24,931 bases of DNA from Planctomycetaceae bacterium (GTDB lineage: Bacteria; Planctomycetota; Phycisphaerae; Phycisphaerales; SM1A02). A program made the translations under genes and the position numbers. The stretch spans positions 1 to 24,931 of the forward strand of contig NYWY01000056.1 in NCBI GenBank assembly GCA_002685335.1. Direction: 5' to 3'. Below the pieces are notes generated by a model that was not told where the DNA came from, ran no database searches, and saw only the letters and a list, made by a program, of their open reading frames with translations. Shown here piece after piece: positions 1 to 8,028 of this stretch; positions within the stretch are counted from its first letter, which is position 1; every line of letters begins with the position of its first letter.

Positions 1-171
1 AAGGAGCGCCGGGCGTGAAGTGCACACCCGTTCCTGTATGGGACTTTGCGAGCTGGAGCCACCCTGGCGGATCCTTTGTGACACGCACCAGCCACCGCCT
101 CTGCAATAGCGTCCGCTACTCGTGGCTGGGCCGCGGGCGGTCGTCGTTCGGTCGATCTCGATCCGCGTGGA
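1..171. other. intergenic, no gene recognised
   Basis: No convincing reading frame is seen: the one short forward frame here lies mostly antisense to the transporter gene. The only structure seen is an imperfect stem near positions 9-29, CGGG-C-GTG with CAC-A-CCCG around a loop AAGTG. No tRNA arm, rRNA or T-run terminator was found. The window edge prevents knowing what lies upstream. Confidence 0.4.
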
Positions 172-1512
172 TCAGGATGCGGTCAGGGGCTTGCTGTTCC
201 TCGGATAGGCGATCAGCATCACCACGAAGCACGCGATCGCCATCCACATGGGAACGCTGAAGAGTTTGGCGAAGTCCATTCCGCCGCCTTCCGCTTCGGG
301 GATGGTGGCCCAGTTCGCCACGATTCCGGTGGCGAAGTAACTGCCGACGATGATGCCGATCCCGACGATCACCAGGTTGAAGAGGTTCTGGGCGGTGGCC
401 CGGACGTCCGGCGTGGTGTGTTCGTCGACCACCATGAAGGCGACGAAGATGAAGCAGCCGAAGCAGAGGCCATGGAGTGCGACCCCGAACAGGACCGGAA
501 TCAAGGTCGGCGCGAAGGCGAAGATCGCCATTCTGCCCGCGTAGGCGGCGAGCCCGATCAGAAGAAGCTGCTTGCGAGTGACGCTCCGGGCGAGGAATGG
601 AATCGCCGCGAGGACGATGATCTCGCTCATCTGTCCGATGGTCATCAGTCCGCCGCCGCCCACCCCGAGCACCTGATTGATCGCATTGGCGAACGCGTCG
701 GCTCCCTGGCTTCCCGCCGCATTCTGGATGTCGGTCACGAAGTCGCTGGTGAAGACGAAGTAGAACTGATGGATCATGCTCACCGGGATGGCGATCAGAA
801 AGAGGGTGAGCAGCGGTTGCAGCCGGATTTCTCCGAGGGCTTCGATCCAGGCCAGTTTCTTGGTCTCTTCATCGTCCGAATTCGTCGGTGGCGTGTGGGG
901 CAGGAAGAGGCAGAACACCGCCATGATGAGGCCGAGGGCGGACGAAAGGTAGAACGCGACGGTTCGTCCGGCATCCTGCGCCGCGGCGATTTCATCCGGG
1001 CCGCCGTCGGCCGGGGTCGAGAATCGCAACAGGTACTGGCCGACCAGAATGCCGGCCACGATCCATCCGATGGTGCCCCAGAGCCGGATCGGACCGAAAT
1101 CCCGATCCCGGTCGGCGATGTGAGCGAAGGAGATCGAGTTGGTGAGGGCGAGGGTCGGCGCGTAGACCAGGCCGTAGACGGCCGAAATCAGGATGAAGGG
1201 CAGGAAGGAGTCCACCACCGCCAGCATGAACACCAGAATCGCTCCGATGAAGTGACTCGCGGCCAGAAGCCTCTCGGTCGAGACGCTCCGGTCGGCCAGC
1301 TGGCCGGCCAGGAAGGGGCCGAAGATCGCCCCCACCGCTCCCGCGGAGAGGCAGAGCCCCGTCTGCTCGAGGCTGAAACCCCGATACCCGAGCAGGAATG
1401 GAAACAGGATCGGTAGCCAGGCCCCCCAGATGGCGTACTGGAGGAACATCATCAGGGACAACTTGAATTTGACGGCACCGCTGGTTCGGTGGGGTTTCTC
1501 GGCCATGGTCAT
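172..1512 (-). CDS. NupG-like nucleoside:H+ symporter family MFS transporter
   Basis: A 446-residue polytopic inner-membrane protein of the major facilitator superfamily. The N-terminus (KLSLMMFLQYAIWGAWLPI) and the RLWGTIGWIVAG stretch after the fourth helix resemble the NupG/XapB nucleoside:proton symporter group. About twelve hydrophobic segments can be counted, and the length fits the family (E. coli NupG is slightly over 400 residues). The frame is open further upstream to 1683, but that extension (proline/arginine-rich, antisense into the ispG start) does not look coding. The start MTMAEKP at 1512 has GGAG nine bases upstream; the ATG at 1506 is an alternative. The gene is divergent from ispG with 169 bp between them. 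The substrate is inferred from family resemblance only; another small metabolite is possible. Family assignment is firm, nucleoside specificity moderate. Confidence 0.82.
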   Translation of the reverse strand: MTMAEKPHRTSGAVKFKLSLMMFLQYAIWGAWLPILFPFLLGYRGFSLEQTGLCLSAGAVGAIFGPFLAGQLADRSVSTERLLAASHFIGAILVFMLAVVDSFLPFILISAVYGLVYAPTLALTNSISFAHIADRDRDFGPIRLWGTIGWIVAGILVGQYLLRFSTPADGGPDEIAAAQDAGRTVAFYLSSALGLIMAVFCLFLPHTPPTNSDDEETKKLAWIEALGEIRLQPLLTLFLIAIPVSMIHQFYFVFTSDFVTDIQNAAGSQGADAFANAINQVLGVGGGGLMTIGQMSEIIVLAAIPFLARSVTRKQLLLIGLAAYAGRMAIFAFAPTLIPVLFGVALHGLCFGCFIFVAFMVVDEHTTPDVRATAQNLFNLVIVGIGIIVGSYFATGIVANWATIPEAEGGGMDFAKLFSVPMWMAIACFVVMLIAYPRNSKPLTAS

Positions 1513-1668
1513 GGGGCGAGGCTCCGGGCATGTCTGAGGATGATCGAACGGGATCCGGGCCCGGAACCCGGCCTTCGGCCTCGACGATGTCGGGGCCGTC
1601 CGCGTCGACGGCGGACCTCGAATGCTACCGAATGGTCCCGGAACGTGTCCGTGACCGCCGAGCCCTCC

Positions 1669-1674
1669 TACAAT
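1669..1674 (+). promoter_or_regulatory. -10-like hexamer TACAAT of ispG
   Basis: TACAAT (5 of 6 to TATAAT) ends seven bases before the ispG ATG, which puts the expected transcript start on the A of the ATG. No Shine-Dalgarno sequence is present in the seven bases between. No clear -35 was found at 16-18 bp. Confidence 0.6.
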
Positions 1675-1681
1675 CTTCGGC

Positions 1682-2938
1682 ATGACCTACCAGCGACGAA
1701 AAACCCGCTCCTTCACCGTCGGCGACGATCGTGTCGGCCGGGTCCAGATCGGCGGGGACGCGCTTCCTTCGGTCCAGTCGATGACGTCGTGCTACACCCA
1801 CGACATCGACACCTGCCTCGCGGAGATCCACAAGCTCGCGGACGCGGGGGCGGACATCGTCCGGGTCGCGGTCCCGGAGCGCAAGGACACCGAAGCCCTG
1901 GCGGAGATCATCAAGGGCACGCCGGTGCCGATCGTCGCGGACGTCCACTTCCACTACAAGCGAGCCCTGGAAGCGGTCGAGGCCGGCGTCCACAAGATTC
2001 GTCTGAATCCGGGGAACATCAGCGACCGTGACCAGGTCAACGCGGTGATCGACGCCTGCAAGGGTGCCGGCATCCCGATCCGCATCGGAGTCAACGAAGG
2101 CTCGATCATCGAGCGGCGCGACAAGCAGAAGAGGCAGGAGGAACTCGGGGCCTATTTCGAAGGGCATCGCTCGGGTCACCTGCTGGCGATCATGATCGCC
2201 AAGCTCGAGGAGTACCTCGACATCTTCGAAGCTCGCGACTTCCATGACGTGGCGATCAGCGCCAAGTCCATGGACGCCCGCCTGGTCATCGATGCCTACA
2301 CCGAAGTCTCGAAGCGATTCGACTACCCCCTGCATCTGGGCGTGACGCACGCGGGAACCCGGGAGACCGGATCCGTCCGCTCGATCGCGGCCCTGGGAAC
2401 CCTCCTCGCCAACGGCATCGGCGACACCATCCGCATCAGTTACGCCAGCGACCCGGTCTACGAGGTCGAAGATGGAGTGGAGCTGCTCTGTTCCCTCGAC
2501 ATGAGGGCGAGAAAGGGCATCGAATTGATCGCCTGTCCGACCTGTGGCCGCATCCAGGTCGATCTCTTCACCCTGGTCGAAGATGTGAAGAAGACGCTCG
2601 AGACCGAGATCGAACTGCCACTGAAGGTGGCGGTCATGGGATGCATCGTCAACGGTCCCGGGGAGGCCGAGGGGGCCGACGTCGCGGTCTTCGCGGGTGA
2701 TCGGCGGGGAATCATCTACGTTCAGGGCGAAAAGGTCGCCAACGTCCCCGAGGCGGAGATTCTCGATCGTCTCCTCGCCGAATGTCGCGCCTTTGAAGCC
2801 CGGGTCAAGGTCGGCGAAGCGACGCTCGGCCAGAAGGTGGTGGATATCGTTCCACCCGCCCCGATCGGTGATCTGGGGTCCGGAGTCGAGAAGATCAAGG
2901 CGGGGCTGGTCGAGAAGATCACCGTGGAGGGTCGGTGA
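1682..2938 (+). CDS. ispG: (E)-4-hydroxy-3-methylbut-2-enyl-diphosphate synthase (IspG/GcpE)
   Basis: A 418-residue cytosolic iron-sulfur enzyme. It reductively converts 2-C-methyl-D-erythritol 2,4-cyclodiphosphate to HMBPP, the penultimate MEP-pathway step. The N-terminal TIM-barrel part carries the family stretches LPSVQSMTSCYTHD, ADIVRVAVPE, IVADVHFHYK and KIRLNPGNI. The C-terminal part holds the three cluster ligands, C285 and C288 in CPTCGR and C321 in MGCIVNGPGE, plus E328, seven residues after the third cysteine as in E. coli IspG. The length is moderately above the roughly 370 residues of E. coli, with no sign of the large plant-type insert. The start is set by the TACAAT hexamer seven bases upstream; there is no ribosome-binding site, so a leaderless message is likely. 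A short stem followed by TTTTT overlaps the stop codon. ispA and dxs lie 2-3 kb downstream. Confidence 0.97.
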   Translation: MTYQRRKTRSFTVGDDRVGRVQIGGDALPSVQSMTSCYTHDIDTCLAEIHKLADAGADIVRVAVPERKDTEALAEIIKGTPVPIVADVHFHYKRALEAVEAGVHKIRLNPGNISDRDQVNAVIDACKGAGIPIRIGVNEGSIIERRDKQKRQEELGAYFEGHRSGHLLAIMIAKLEEYLDIFEARDFHDVAISAKSMDARLVIDAYTEVSKRFDYPLHLGVTHAGTRETGSVRSIAALGTLLANGIGDTIRISYASDPVYEVEDGVELLCSLDMRARKGIELIACPTCGRIQVDLFTLVEDVKKTLETEIELPLKVAVMGCIVNGPGEAEGADVAVFAGDRRGIIYVQGEKVANVPEAEILDRLLAECRAFEARVKVGEATLGQKVVDIVPPAPIGDLGSGVEKIKAGLVEKITVEGR

Positions 2939-2948
2939 CGCGGTTTTT
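2919..2948 (+). terminator. possible intrinsic terminator after ispG
   Basis: TCACCG and CGGTGA form a perfect 6-bp stem with an 8-nt loop. The right arm contains the ispG stop codon. TTTTT follows after CGCGG. The five-base gap between stem and T-run makes it a weak candidate. Confidence 0.4.
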
Positions 2949-2973
2949 CGCCACCTTCGACGAATCCGTCAGG

Positions 2974-3002
2974 TAGCATCGCAACCAGCAGCCGTTCTGC
3001 TG
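2974..3002 (+). promoter_or_regulatory. possible promoter and leader hairpin of the pilin-like gene
   Basis: TAGCAT at 2974-2979 fits the TANNNT pattern seen before other genes here. It is followed by a short hairpin, CAGCAG-CCGTT-CTGCTG (2986-3002), that would lie in a leader of about 80 nt. This is the only well-formed structure between ispG and the pilin-like gene. Confidence 0.35.
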
Positions 3003-3063
3003 CGGAACGTCCGGAGGCGTCGCCGCGGGCGGCCGAGACTCGTCCCGACGTCCGGATCCATCG

Positions 3064-4152
3064 ATGGCCATGCCCAAATCAACGCTTTCCCGATCACGAT
3101 TCGAACGCGGCGCTCGCCGCCCGTTCGGTTTCACCATCGTCGAGATCCTGGCGGTCATCGGCACGATCACCGTGCTGCTGGGCCTCCTGCTCGCCGGACT
3201 TCAGGCCGCTCGGCGAAGCGGACAGTCGACGGTGGCGCTGAATCAGCTTCGCCAGCTCTACATGGCGTCAACCGCCTACACCGCCAGCAATGCCGACCGG
3301 TTCATGCCGGGATACGTCGATGACGCAACCCAGACCAATTGGCGACTTCGCTACAAGTACCAGGCGGGCGGACGGATCTCGGAGAGGCTCGCCCGGACCT
3401 ATCCGTGGCGGATCATGCCCTACGTGGACTGGAGCTACGAGACGATGCTGGGGTACGACCCCGACGAGGAGTTGGTCGATCGAGTCCCCCGGAACGGCGA
3501 TATCAATTCGATCTCAGCGGAGGCCATCGACGTCGCGGACAATCCCTGGTTCGGCTACAACGGCTACTACGTCGGAGGCTGGTGGGAGGCTGATTCCAGC
3601 GGCGTCTCCAAGATGAGATTCGCCAATTCCACCTGGTCGCAGGAGTCCTCGACCGGAACGGCGGTCGAGACCAAGGGGAAGATCGTGATCCAGAGTGTCG
3701 GTCGGGCGGCCGACCCGACCAAGATGGTCCTTTTCGCGGGATCGACCCGGCGGGCGCCGGGGCAGTACCGCGACTCGACCGACTTTGAAAAGGGCGCCGC
3801 CTGGGTCTGTCCTCCGAAGCTGGCGGATACCAACGTCTGGGCGATCGAGCTGAATGTGGCCCGGAATCTGGACCTCGCTCCCGGACCACTGGCGTTCCGA
3901 GCGGGCCCCTCGGTCTTCGAGACCCCGTCGGTTCCGACCACCATCTTCGCCCAGGGGGCCGACGTCACGGTTCGGGTGTTCACGCCGGAAGCGATCCCCT
4001 ATCGGCGGATCGGATCCCAGATCTCGGTCATCCACCTCGACGGCAACACGCGAGGCGTGGGTATCAGTGAACTCCTCGATCAGCGGGTCTGGATCAATGC
4101 GGCTCGCGACGGCATGGGAAATCCCCGCGAGTTCACGCACAGTCAGGACTGA
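3064..4152 (+). CDS. type IV pilin-like / pseudopilin protein with N-terminal methylation motif
   Basis: A 362-residue protein with a classic class III (prepilin) signal: a basic leader ending RRPFG, then FTIVEILAVIG with glutamate at mature position 5, and a hydrophobic helix of about 20 residues (to LLAGLQAARRSG). Cleavage by PilD-type peptidase would fall between G and F. The rest is a large extracellular domain rich in tryptophan and tyrosine that I do not recognise. Planctomycetes encode many such prepilin-motif proteins, and few have known roles, so pilus subunit, secretion pseudopilin and surface protein are all possible. Start ATG 3064 gives MAMPKS; ATG 3070 is equally possible, and the Shine-Dalgarno is weak. 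It is a stand-alone gene, convergent with exbB 95 bp downstream. Confidence 0.8.
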   Translation: MAMPKSTLSRSRFERGARRPFGFTIVEILAVIGTITVLLGLLLAGLQAARRSGQSTVALNQLRQLYMASTAYTASNADRFMPGYVDDATQTNWRLRYKYQAGGRISERLARTYPWRIMPYVDWSYETMLGYDPDEELVDRVPRNGDINSISAEAIDVADNPWFGYNGYYVGGWWEADSSGVSKMRFANSTWSQESSTGTAVETKGKIVIQSVGRAADPTKMVLFAGSTRRAPGQYRDSTDFEKGAAWVCPPKLADTNVWAIELNVARNLDLAPGPLAFRAGPSVFETPSVPTTIFAQGADVTVRVFTPEAIPYRRIGSQISVIHLDGNTRGVGISELLDQRVWINAARDGMGNPREFTHSQD

Positions 4153-4192
4153 GTCAACGCCTGATCATGTGCCCGACGAGGTCCCGATGACG

Positions 4193-4247
4193 CCCCCCCC
4201 CATTCTGATGCGCGGATCATCCGAAGATCGGGGGGATTCTTCCGGGA
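4193..4247. other. convergent intergenic with C9 tract and imperfect inverted repeat
   Basis: Between the pilin-like and exbB stop codons lies a run of nine C (4193-4201). About 30 bp later come six G (4230-4235) flanked by imperfectly complementary CCGAAGAT and ATTCTTCCGG. It could fold into a bidirectional terminator-like structure but has no T-run. Confidence 0.3.
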
Positions 4248-4871
4248 TCAGCGTGCGGAGCGATGGGAGACGCTGACGATTCCGGCGGCCACCGCTTCCA
4301 GTCGGCCGAGAGCCCGCTCTGATCGAGCCCGGAAGAACATGTACGGAAACAGGGCGGTCAGGGCCACCACCAGCCCGCAGGCGGTGGAGATCAAGGCCTC
4401 CGCGATACCACCGGAAACGTCGGTGGGATCGGTGATCGTGGCGTCGCCACCGAGCAGTTCAAACGCTTGAATGATGCCGATCACCGTGCCGAGAATGCCC
4501 AGCATCGGTGCCGCGGTCACCACGGTCGAAAGCAGGAGCCCCCCCCGCTCGCACCGCGGCCTTTCCTCTTCCGCCGCGATCGCCGCGGTGGTCTCGTCGA
4601 TCGGCGGGCCGTCGAGGGGCAGGCGTCGGACCAGCCCCGCGAACGGGGAATCGTCGGTCTCGGCCAGCCCGTTCAGCCGGATCGCATCACCGGCTTGGAT
4701 CGCCTCGGTCAGACGCTGGTAGCGGCGTCGGCCTCGTCGAGCGTCGATTCGCCACCAGAAGACGGCGCGCTCGACCACGACCGAACCCGTGAGGACGCTC
4801 AATCCGAGCAGTGGCCACATGACGAGACCGCCGCGGGACATGAAGTCGAGAAAGGTTTCGAGGGAGGCCAT
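4248..4871 (-). CDS. MotA/TolQ/ExbB family proton-channel protein
   Basis: A 207-residue inner-membrane protein with the three-helix ExbB/TolQ layout: one helix near residues 14-35 (GGLVMWPLLGLSVLTGSVVVERAVFWW), a cytoplasmic stretch, then two helices around TAAPMLGILGTVIGIIQAF and EALISTACGLVVALTALFPYMFF. The LGILGTVIGIIQAF segment is the family signature. These proteins form the ion-conducting stator ring that powers TonB- or Tol-type machines with an ExbD/TolR partner. No ExbD/TolR gene is adjacent, so its partner must be elsewhere. The start MASLETF at 4871 is chosen because the upstream frame is antisense to ispA and because TATGCT lies eight bases upstream. There is no Shine-Dalgarno. 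Confidence 0.88.
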   Translation of the reverse strand: MASLETFLDFMSRGGLVMWPLLGLSVLTGSVVVERAVFWWRIDARRGRRRYQRLTEAIQAGDAIRLNGLAETDDSPFAGLVRRLPLDGPPIDETTAAIAAEEERPRCERGGLLLSTVVTAAPMLGILGTVIGIIQAFELLGGDATITDPTDVSGGIAEALISTACGLVVALTALFPYMFFRARSERALGRLEAVAAGIVSVSHRSAR

Positions 4872-4879
4872 GGGGTGCG

Positions 4880-4885
4880 AGCATA
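4880..4885 (-). promoter_or_regulatory. -10-like hexamer TATGCT of exbB
   Basis: On the minus strand CAGTATGCT precedes the exbB ATG by eight bases (CGCACCCC, no Shine-Dalgarno). Transcription would start within a base or two of the ATG. Confidence 0.5.
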
Positions 4886-4943
4886 CTGTCGACCGCTCCG
4901 CGCGGCCCGGTGGCGTGTTCTTCCCGTTTCGAGGAATCGGCGG

Positions 4944-4949
4944 TACCCT
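4944..4949 (+). promoter_or_regulatory. -10-like hexamer TACCCT of ispA
   Basis: TACCCT ends six bases before the ispA ATG at 4956, in the same position as the elements before ispG and the GT2 gene. No properly spaced ribosome-binding site intervenes. Confidence 0.5.
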
Positions 4950-4955
4950 CAGGTC

Positions 4956-5840
4956 ATGACCGTGGTGCCCGAAACCGATCCTGCCATGCCCCCGCGCGAC
5001 GAGGTTCTGCTCGCCGTCATCGAGGCATCGCTCGCATCCGCGATCGATGGCCTCGAATTGTCGCCACTCCTGGATGAAGCCACGCGGTACGCGCTGCTGG
5101 GCGGTGGGAAGCGGCTCCGGCCGATTCTGGTGTTGAGGGCCTGCGAGGCCGTGGGCGGTGATCGGACGGCAGCGCTTCCGGCCGCGGTCGCGGTGGAGTG
5201 CATTCATGCCTTCAGCCTCGTTCACGATGACCTTCCCGCGATGGACGACGATGATCTCCGCCGCGGTCGCCCCACCACCCACAAGGCCTACGGGGAGGAT
5301 GTGGCGATCCTGGTGGGTGATCTCCTGCAGGGTTTGGCGGCGGAGGTCGCACTTTCGAGTCCGGTCGAGCCCCTGGCGGTCGCCCGGGTCGTGCTCGAAG
5401 GCGCCCGCCGGATGATCGAGGGGCAGGTTCATGACACCATCGGCGGCTTCCCTCAAGGGCTGGATCGGGAGCTCGATCGACTGCGGCGGATCCACGAGTT
5501 GAAGACCGCGGCCCTCATCCGGGCGGCCTGTCGAACCGGGGCGATCGTGGGAGGCGGCGATCCGGGGGCTCTGGACACCTACGGCCAGGCCGTGGGCCTG
5601 ATGTTCCAGGTGGTCGATGACATTCTCGATCAGACGCAGTCGACCGAGCACCTCGGAAAGACCGGAGGCAAGGACGAGTTGGCGGGGAAACGCACCTATC
5701 CCTCCCTGCTCGGGCTCGACGGGAGTCGGGCCGAGGTCGTGAGACTCGAGTCGGTGGCCCTCGATGCCCTGATTGGCCTCGGCGCCGAAGCGGATCCCCT
5801 GCGGTCCCTTGCCCGGAAACTGGCGGTTCGAACCCGATGA
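4956..5840 (+). CDS. ispA: short-chain polyprenyl diphosphate synthase (farnesyl/geranylgeranyl type, IspA-like)
   Basis: A 294-residue all-helical prenyltransferase that condenses IPP with allylic diphosphates to give FPP or GGPP. It shows the GGGKRLRP substrate motif (residues 49-56), the first aspartate-rich motif DDLPAMD (D91, D92, D97; DDx4D type, as in bacterial IspA) followed by RRGRPTTHKAYG, and the second motif DDILD (D221, D222, D225) followed by KTGGKDELAGKRTYPSLLG. The length matches the roughly 300 residues of IspA. The start at 4956 was chosen because the family N-terminus begins here and TACCCT sits just upstream; the longer upstream frame is antisense to exbB. Product chain length cannot be fixed from sequence by eye. 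dxs follows 170 bp downstream under its own apparent promoter. Confidence 0.93.
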   Translation: MTVVPETDPAMPPRDEVLLAVIEASLASAIDGLELSPLLDEATRYALLGGGKRLRPILVLRACEAVGGDRTAALPAAVAVECIHAFSLVHDDLPAMDDDDLRRGRPTTHKAYGEDVAILVGDLLQGLAAEVALSSPVEPLAVARVVLEGARRMIEGQVHDTIGGFPQGLDRELDRLRRIHELKTAALIRAACRTGAIVGGGDPGALDTYGQAVGLMFQVVDDILDQTQSTEHLGKTGGKDELAGKRTYPSLLGLDGSRAEVVRLESVALDALIGLGAEADPLRSLARKLAVRTR

Positions 5841-5950
5841 TTTCCCACCGCCGCGAGAAATGAAACCGGACCGGCCAGGCGTCGAATCCGTACGAGACCG
5901 TCGGGGTGGAATGGCCCCCCCGGAAACCGCTTGGTCCGGAAGGTTCGCGA

Positions 5951-5956
5951 TAGACT
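5951..5956 (+). promoter_or_regulatory. -10-like hexamer TAGACT of dxs
   Basis: TAGACT predicts a transcript start near 5963 and a leader of about 48 nt before the chosen dxs ATG at 6011, which has its own Shine-Dalgarno (GGAAGGA, 9 nt away). A GTG directly abutting the hexamer at 5957 is in frame but would lie upstream of the predicted transcript start. Confidence 0.4.
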
Positions 5957-6010
5957 GTGACGAGCGGCACGTCGCCGCTGTTTTCGACCCCGCTGGAAGG
6001 ATCGCACCGG

Positions 6011-8017
6011 ATGGACCTCGCCATGCTTCCCGGAATCAAGACGCCGAGGGATCTCAAGAAGATCCCGATCGATCGGCTCGATGATCTGGCCGCCGAGATT
6101 CGTCAGGCGATCTGTGAACAGGTCCGGGTGAGCGGCGGCCATCTGGCGCCGAACCTGGGCGTGGTCGAACTCACGATCGCGATGCATTACGTGTTCGACT
6201 TCGGACATGACCGCCTGCTTTTCGACGTGGGTCACCAGTGCTACCCCCACAAACTGCTCACCGGTCGCCTGCCGATGCTCTCGGGTCTCCGGACTCGTCA
6301 GGGGATGTCGGGGTTCCCGGAGCCGCGGGAGAGCGAGTACGACCTCTTCTCGGTGGGACACGCCGGGACTGGAATCTCCACCGCCGTGGGCATGGCTCGC
6401 GGCGACACGCTCAACGGTGAAGGCTGGTCCCCGGAGAACGACCCCGGACGACGGACCGTCGCGATCATCGGAGACGCCTCGATCGTCAACGGGCTCGCGA
6501 TGGAGGGCTTGAACAACGCCGGGACCCTCAACCGCCAGTTCCTGGTCGTGCTCAACGACAACGGCATGTCGATCGCCAAGCCCCAGGGCGCGGCGGCGGC
6601 CTACTTCGACCGAGTCCGGCTGAGTCCATCCTACGGAGGCTTCAAGAAGGCGGCGAAGGAGATCGCGCGGCACATCCCGGGCGGCGGAACTCTGAGCGAG
6701 CTCTACCACCGGATGGGTGAGATGAGCAAGGCGATGATCTTCGAGGATGCCTGGTTCGAGAAGTTCAACCTGGTCACCGTCGGACCGCTCGACGGTCATG
6801 ACATCCCGACCCTCATCGACTTTCTCAACGAAGCCGCTCACTTCGACCGACCGATGGTGCTGCACGTCAAGACCGTGAAGGGCAAGGGGTACGGCTTCGC
6901 CGAAGGCGACGCGACCCAGTTCCACTCCCCCGGCGCGTTCGAGGTCGTCGATCAGGATCGGAATGCCGAGAGCGCGACCGAACTGGTTCCGGAGGGATGT
7001 CGGGTCGAAATCCGAAAGTCGGGACGATCCTTCACCAGCGCCTTCGGCGACGCCATGCTGGATCTGATGAAGCGCGATCCGAAGGTCGTCGCCTGCACGG
7101 CGGCGATGCCCGACGGAACCGGGATCTCCAAGGTGATGCCCGAGTACCCGGATCGAACGTGGGACACCGGGATCTGCGAGAGCCACGCCATGGACATGAT
7201 GGCGGGCATGGCGAAGACCGGATGGAAACCGTTCTTCGCGGTGTATTCGACCTTCCTCCAGCGGGCCTTCGACCAGGCGTTCCAGGAAGTCTCGCTCCAG
7301 GGACTGGCCGTTCGTCTCTGTCTCGATCGGGCCGGTTTCGTCGGCGGCGACGGGGCGGTGCACCATGGTTTCTGCGACGTGTCGATCCTCGCTCCCCTGC
7401 CCGACGCGGCGATCTGTGCCGCCATGGACGAGCCGTCGCTCGTCGCCGGGCTGGACTTCATGGCCGGGTATGACGCCGGACTTTCCGCGATCCGATACCC
7501 ACGGGACAACGTGAGCGATCGCTTCGAGAACGACTGCCCCCCGTTCGTGTTGGGCAAGGCCCGGCCGCTTTCGGTGGAAAAGCCTCCCGACGTGGCGATC
7601 CTCGGATACGGCGTGATGGCGATCACCGGCTTGGAGGTCAAGGAGACCCTCGGCGAGGAGTACGCGGTGAGCGTGTACGACGCGCGGTTCGCCAAGCCGG
7701 TCGACGACGCCCTCTTGCAGGAACTCCTCGGGGCCGGTGTTCACGTGCTGACGGTCGAGGATCACTCGGTCAAGGGTGGCTTTGGTACCCAGGTCCTCGA
7801 GGCCGCCAATCGATTGAAGCTTGATTCCAGGTTGATCACGGTCTGTGGGATGCCGGATGGCTGGGTCTATCAGGGCGGCCGAGGTGAACAGCTCGCCGAA
7901 GTCGGTCTGGATCCGGTGAGTCTGGCTCGAACGGTTCGCCACGCACTGGGCCACGCGGAGGCATCCGGCCCGTCGGCGGTCCCCACCAAGCCGGACTCGG
8001 CGGTCAACACCGGTTGA
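6011..8017 (+). CDS. dxs: 1-deoxy-D-xylulose-5-phosphate synthase
   Basis: A 668-residue thiamine-diphosphate enzyme that condenses pyruvate and glyceraldehyde 3-phosphate to DXP, the first and often rate-setting MEP-pathway step. In order it shows the N-terminal helices (IKTPRDLKKIPIDRLDDLAAEIR), the active-site histidine region SGGHLAPNLGVVELT (H44), FDVGHQCYPHKLLTGR, the metal/ThDP motif IIGDASIVNGLAMEGLNN with LNDNGMSIA, then the pyrimidine-domain stretch DTGICESHA (E390) and YSTFLQRAFDQ, DRAGFVGGDG, and a C-terminal transketolase domain (EDHSVKGGFGTQVLE). Several usually constant positions differ: GDG is GDA, CEQHA is CESHA, and the GxDGxTHQG loop reads GGDGAVHHG. The start at 6011 has GGAAGGA nine bases upstream; ATG 6023 is an alternative. 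A HAD gene follows after 11 bp. Confidence 0.95.
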   Translation: MDLAMLPGIKTPRDLKKIPIDRLDDLAAEIRQAICEQVRVSGGHLAPNLGVVELTIAMHYVFDFGHDRLLFDVGHQCYPHKLLTGRLPMLSGLRTRQGMSGFPEPRESEYDLFSVGHAGTGISTAVGMARGDTLNGEGWSPENDPGRRTVAIIGDASIVNGLAMEGLNNAGTLNRQFLVVLNDNGMSIAKPQGAAAAYFDRVRLSPSYGGFKKAAKEIARHIPGGGTLSELYHRMGEMSKAMIFEDAWFEKFNLVTVGPLDGHDIPTLIDFLNEAAHFDRPMVLHVKTVKGKGYGFAEGDATQFHSPGAFEVVDQDRNAESATELVPEGCRVEIRKSGRSFTSAFGDAMLDLMKRDPKVVACTAAMPDGTGISKVMPEYPDRTWDTGICESHAMDMMAGMAKTGWKPFFAVYSTFLQRAFDQAFQEVSLQGLAVRLCLDRAGFVGGDGAVHHGFCDVSILAPLPDAAICAAMDEPSLVAGLDFMAGYDAGLSAIRYPRDNVSDRFENDCPPFVLGKARPLSVEKPPDVAILGYGVMAITGLEVKETLGEEYAVSVYDARFAKPVDDALLQELLGAGVHVLTVEDHSVKGGFGTQVLEAANRLKLDSRLITVCGMPDGWVYQGGRGEQLAEVGLDPVSLARTVRHALGHAEASGPSAVPTKPDSAVNTG

Positions 8018-8028
8018 GCGACGCTCGG

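Noticed and set aside
1..171. Possible structured RNA or tRNA at the window start
   Set aside because: No T-loop GTTC-A, anticodon stem or acceptor pairing could be found. Only a short imperfect stem exists.
418..1416. 332-codon plus-strand frame opposite the transporter
   Set aside because: It is very rich in D, E, R and H, which is what transmembrane codons read as on the opposite strand. There is no motif or ribosome-binding site.
4872..5651. Minus-strand extension upstream of exbB
   Set aside because: It is antisense to ispA. The ExbB family N-terminus begins at 4871, where a -10 element also lies just upstream.
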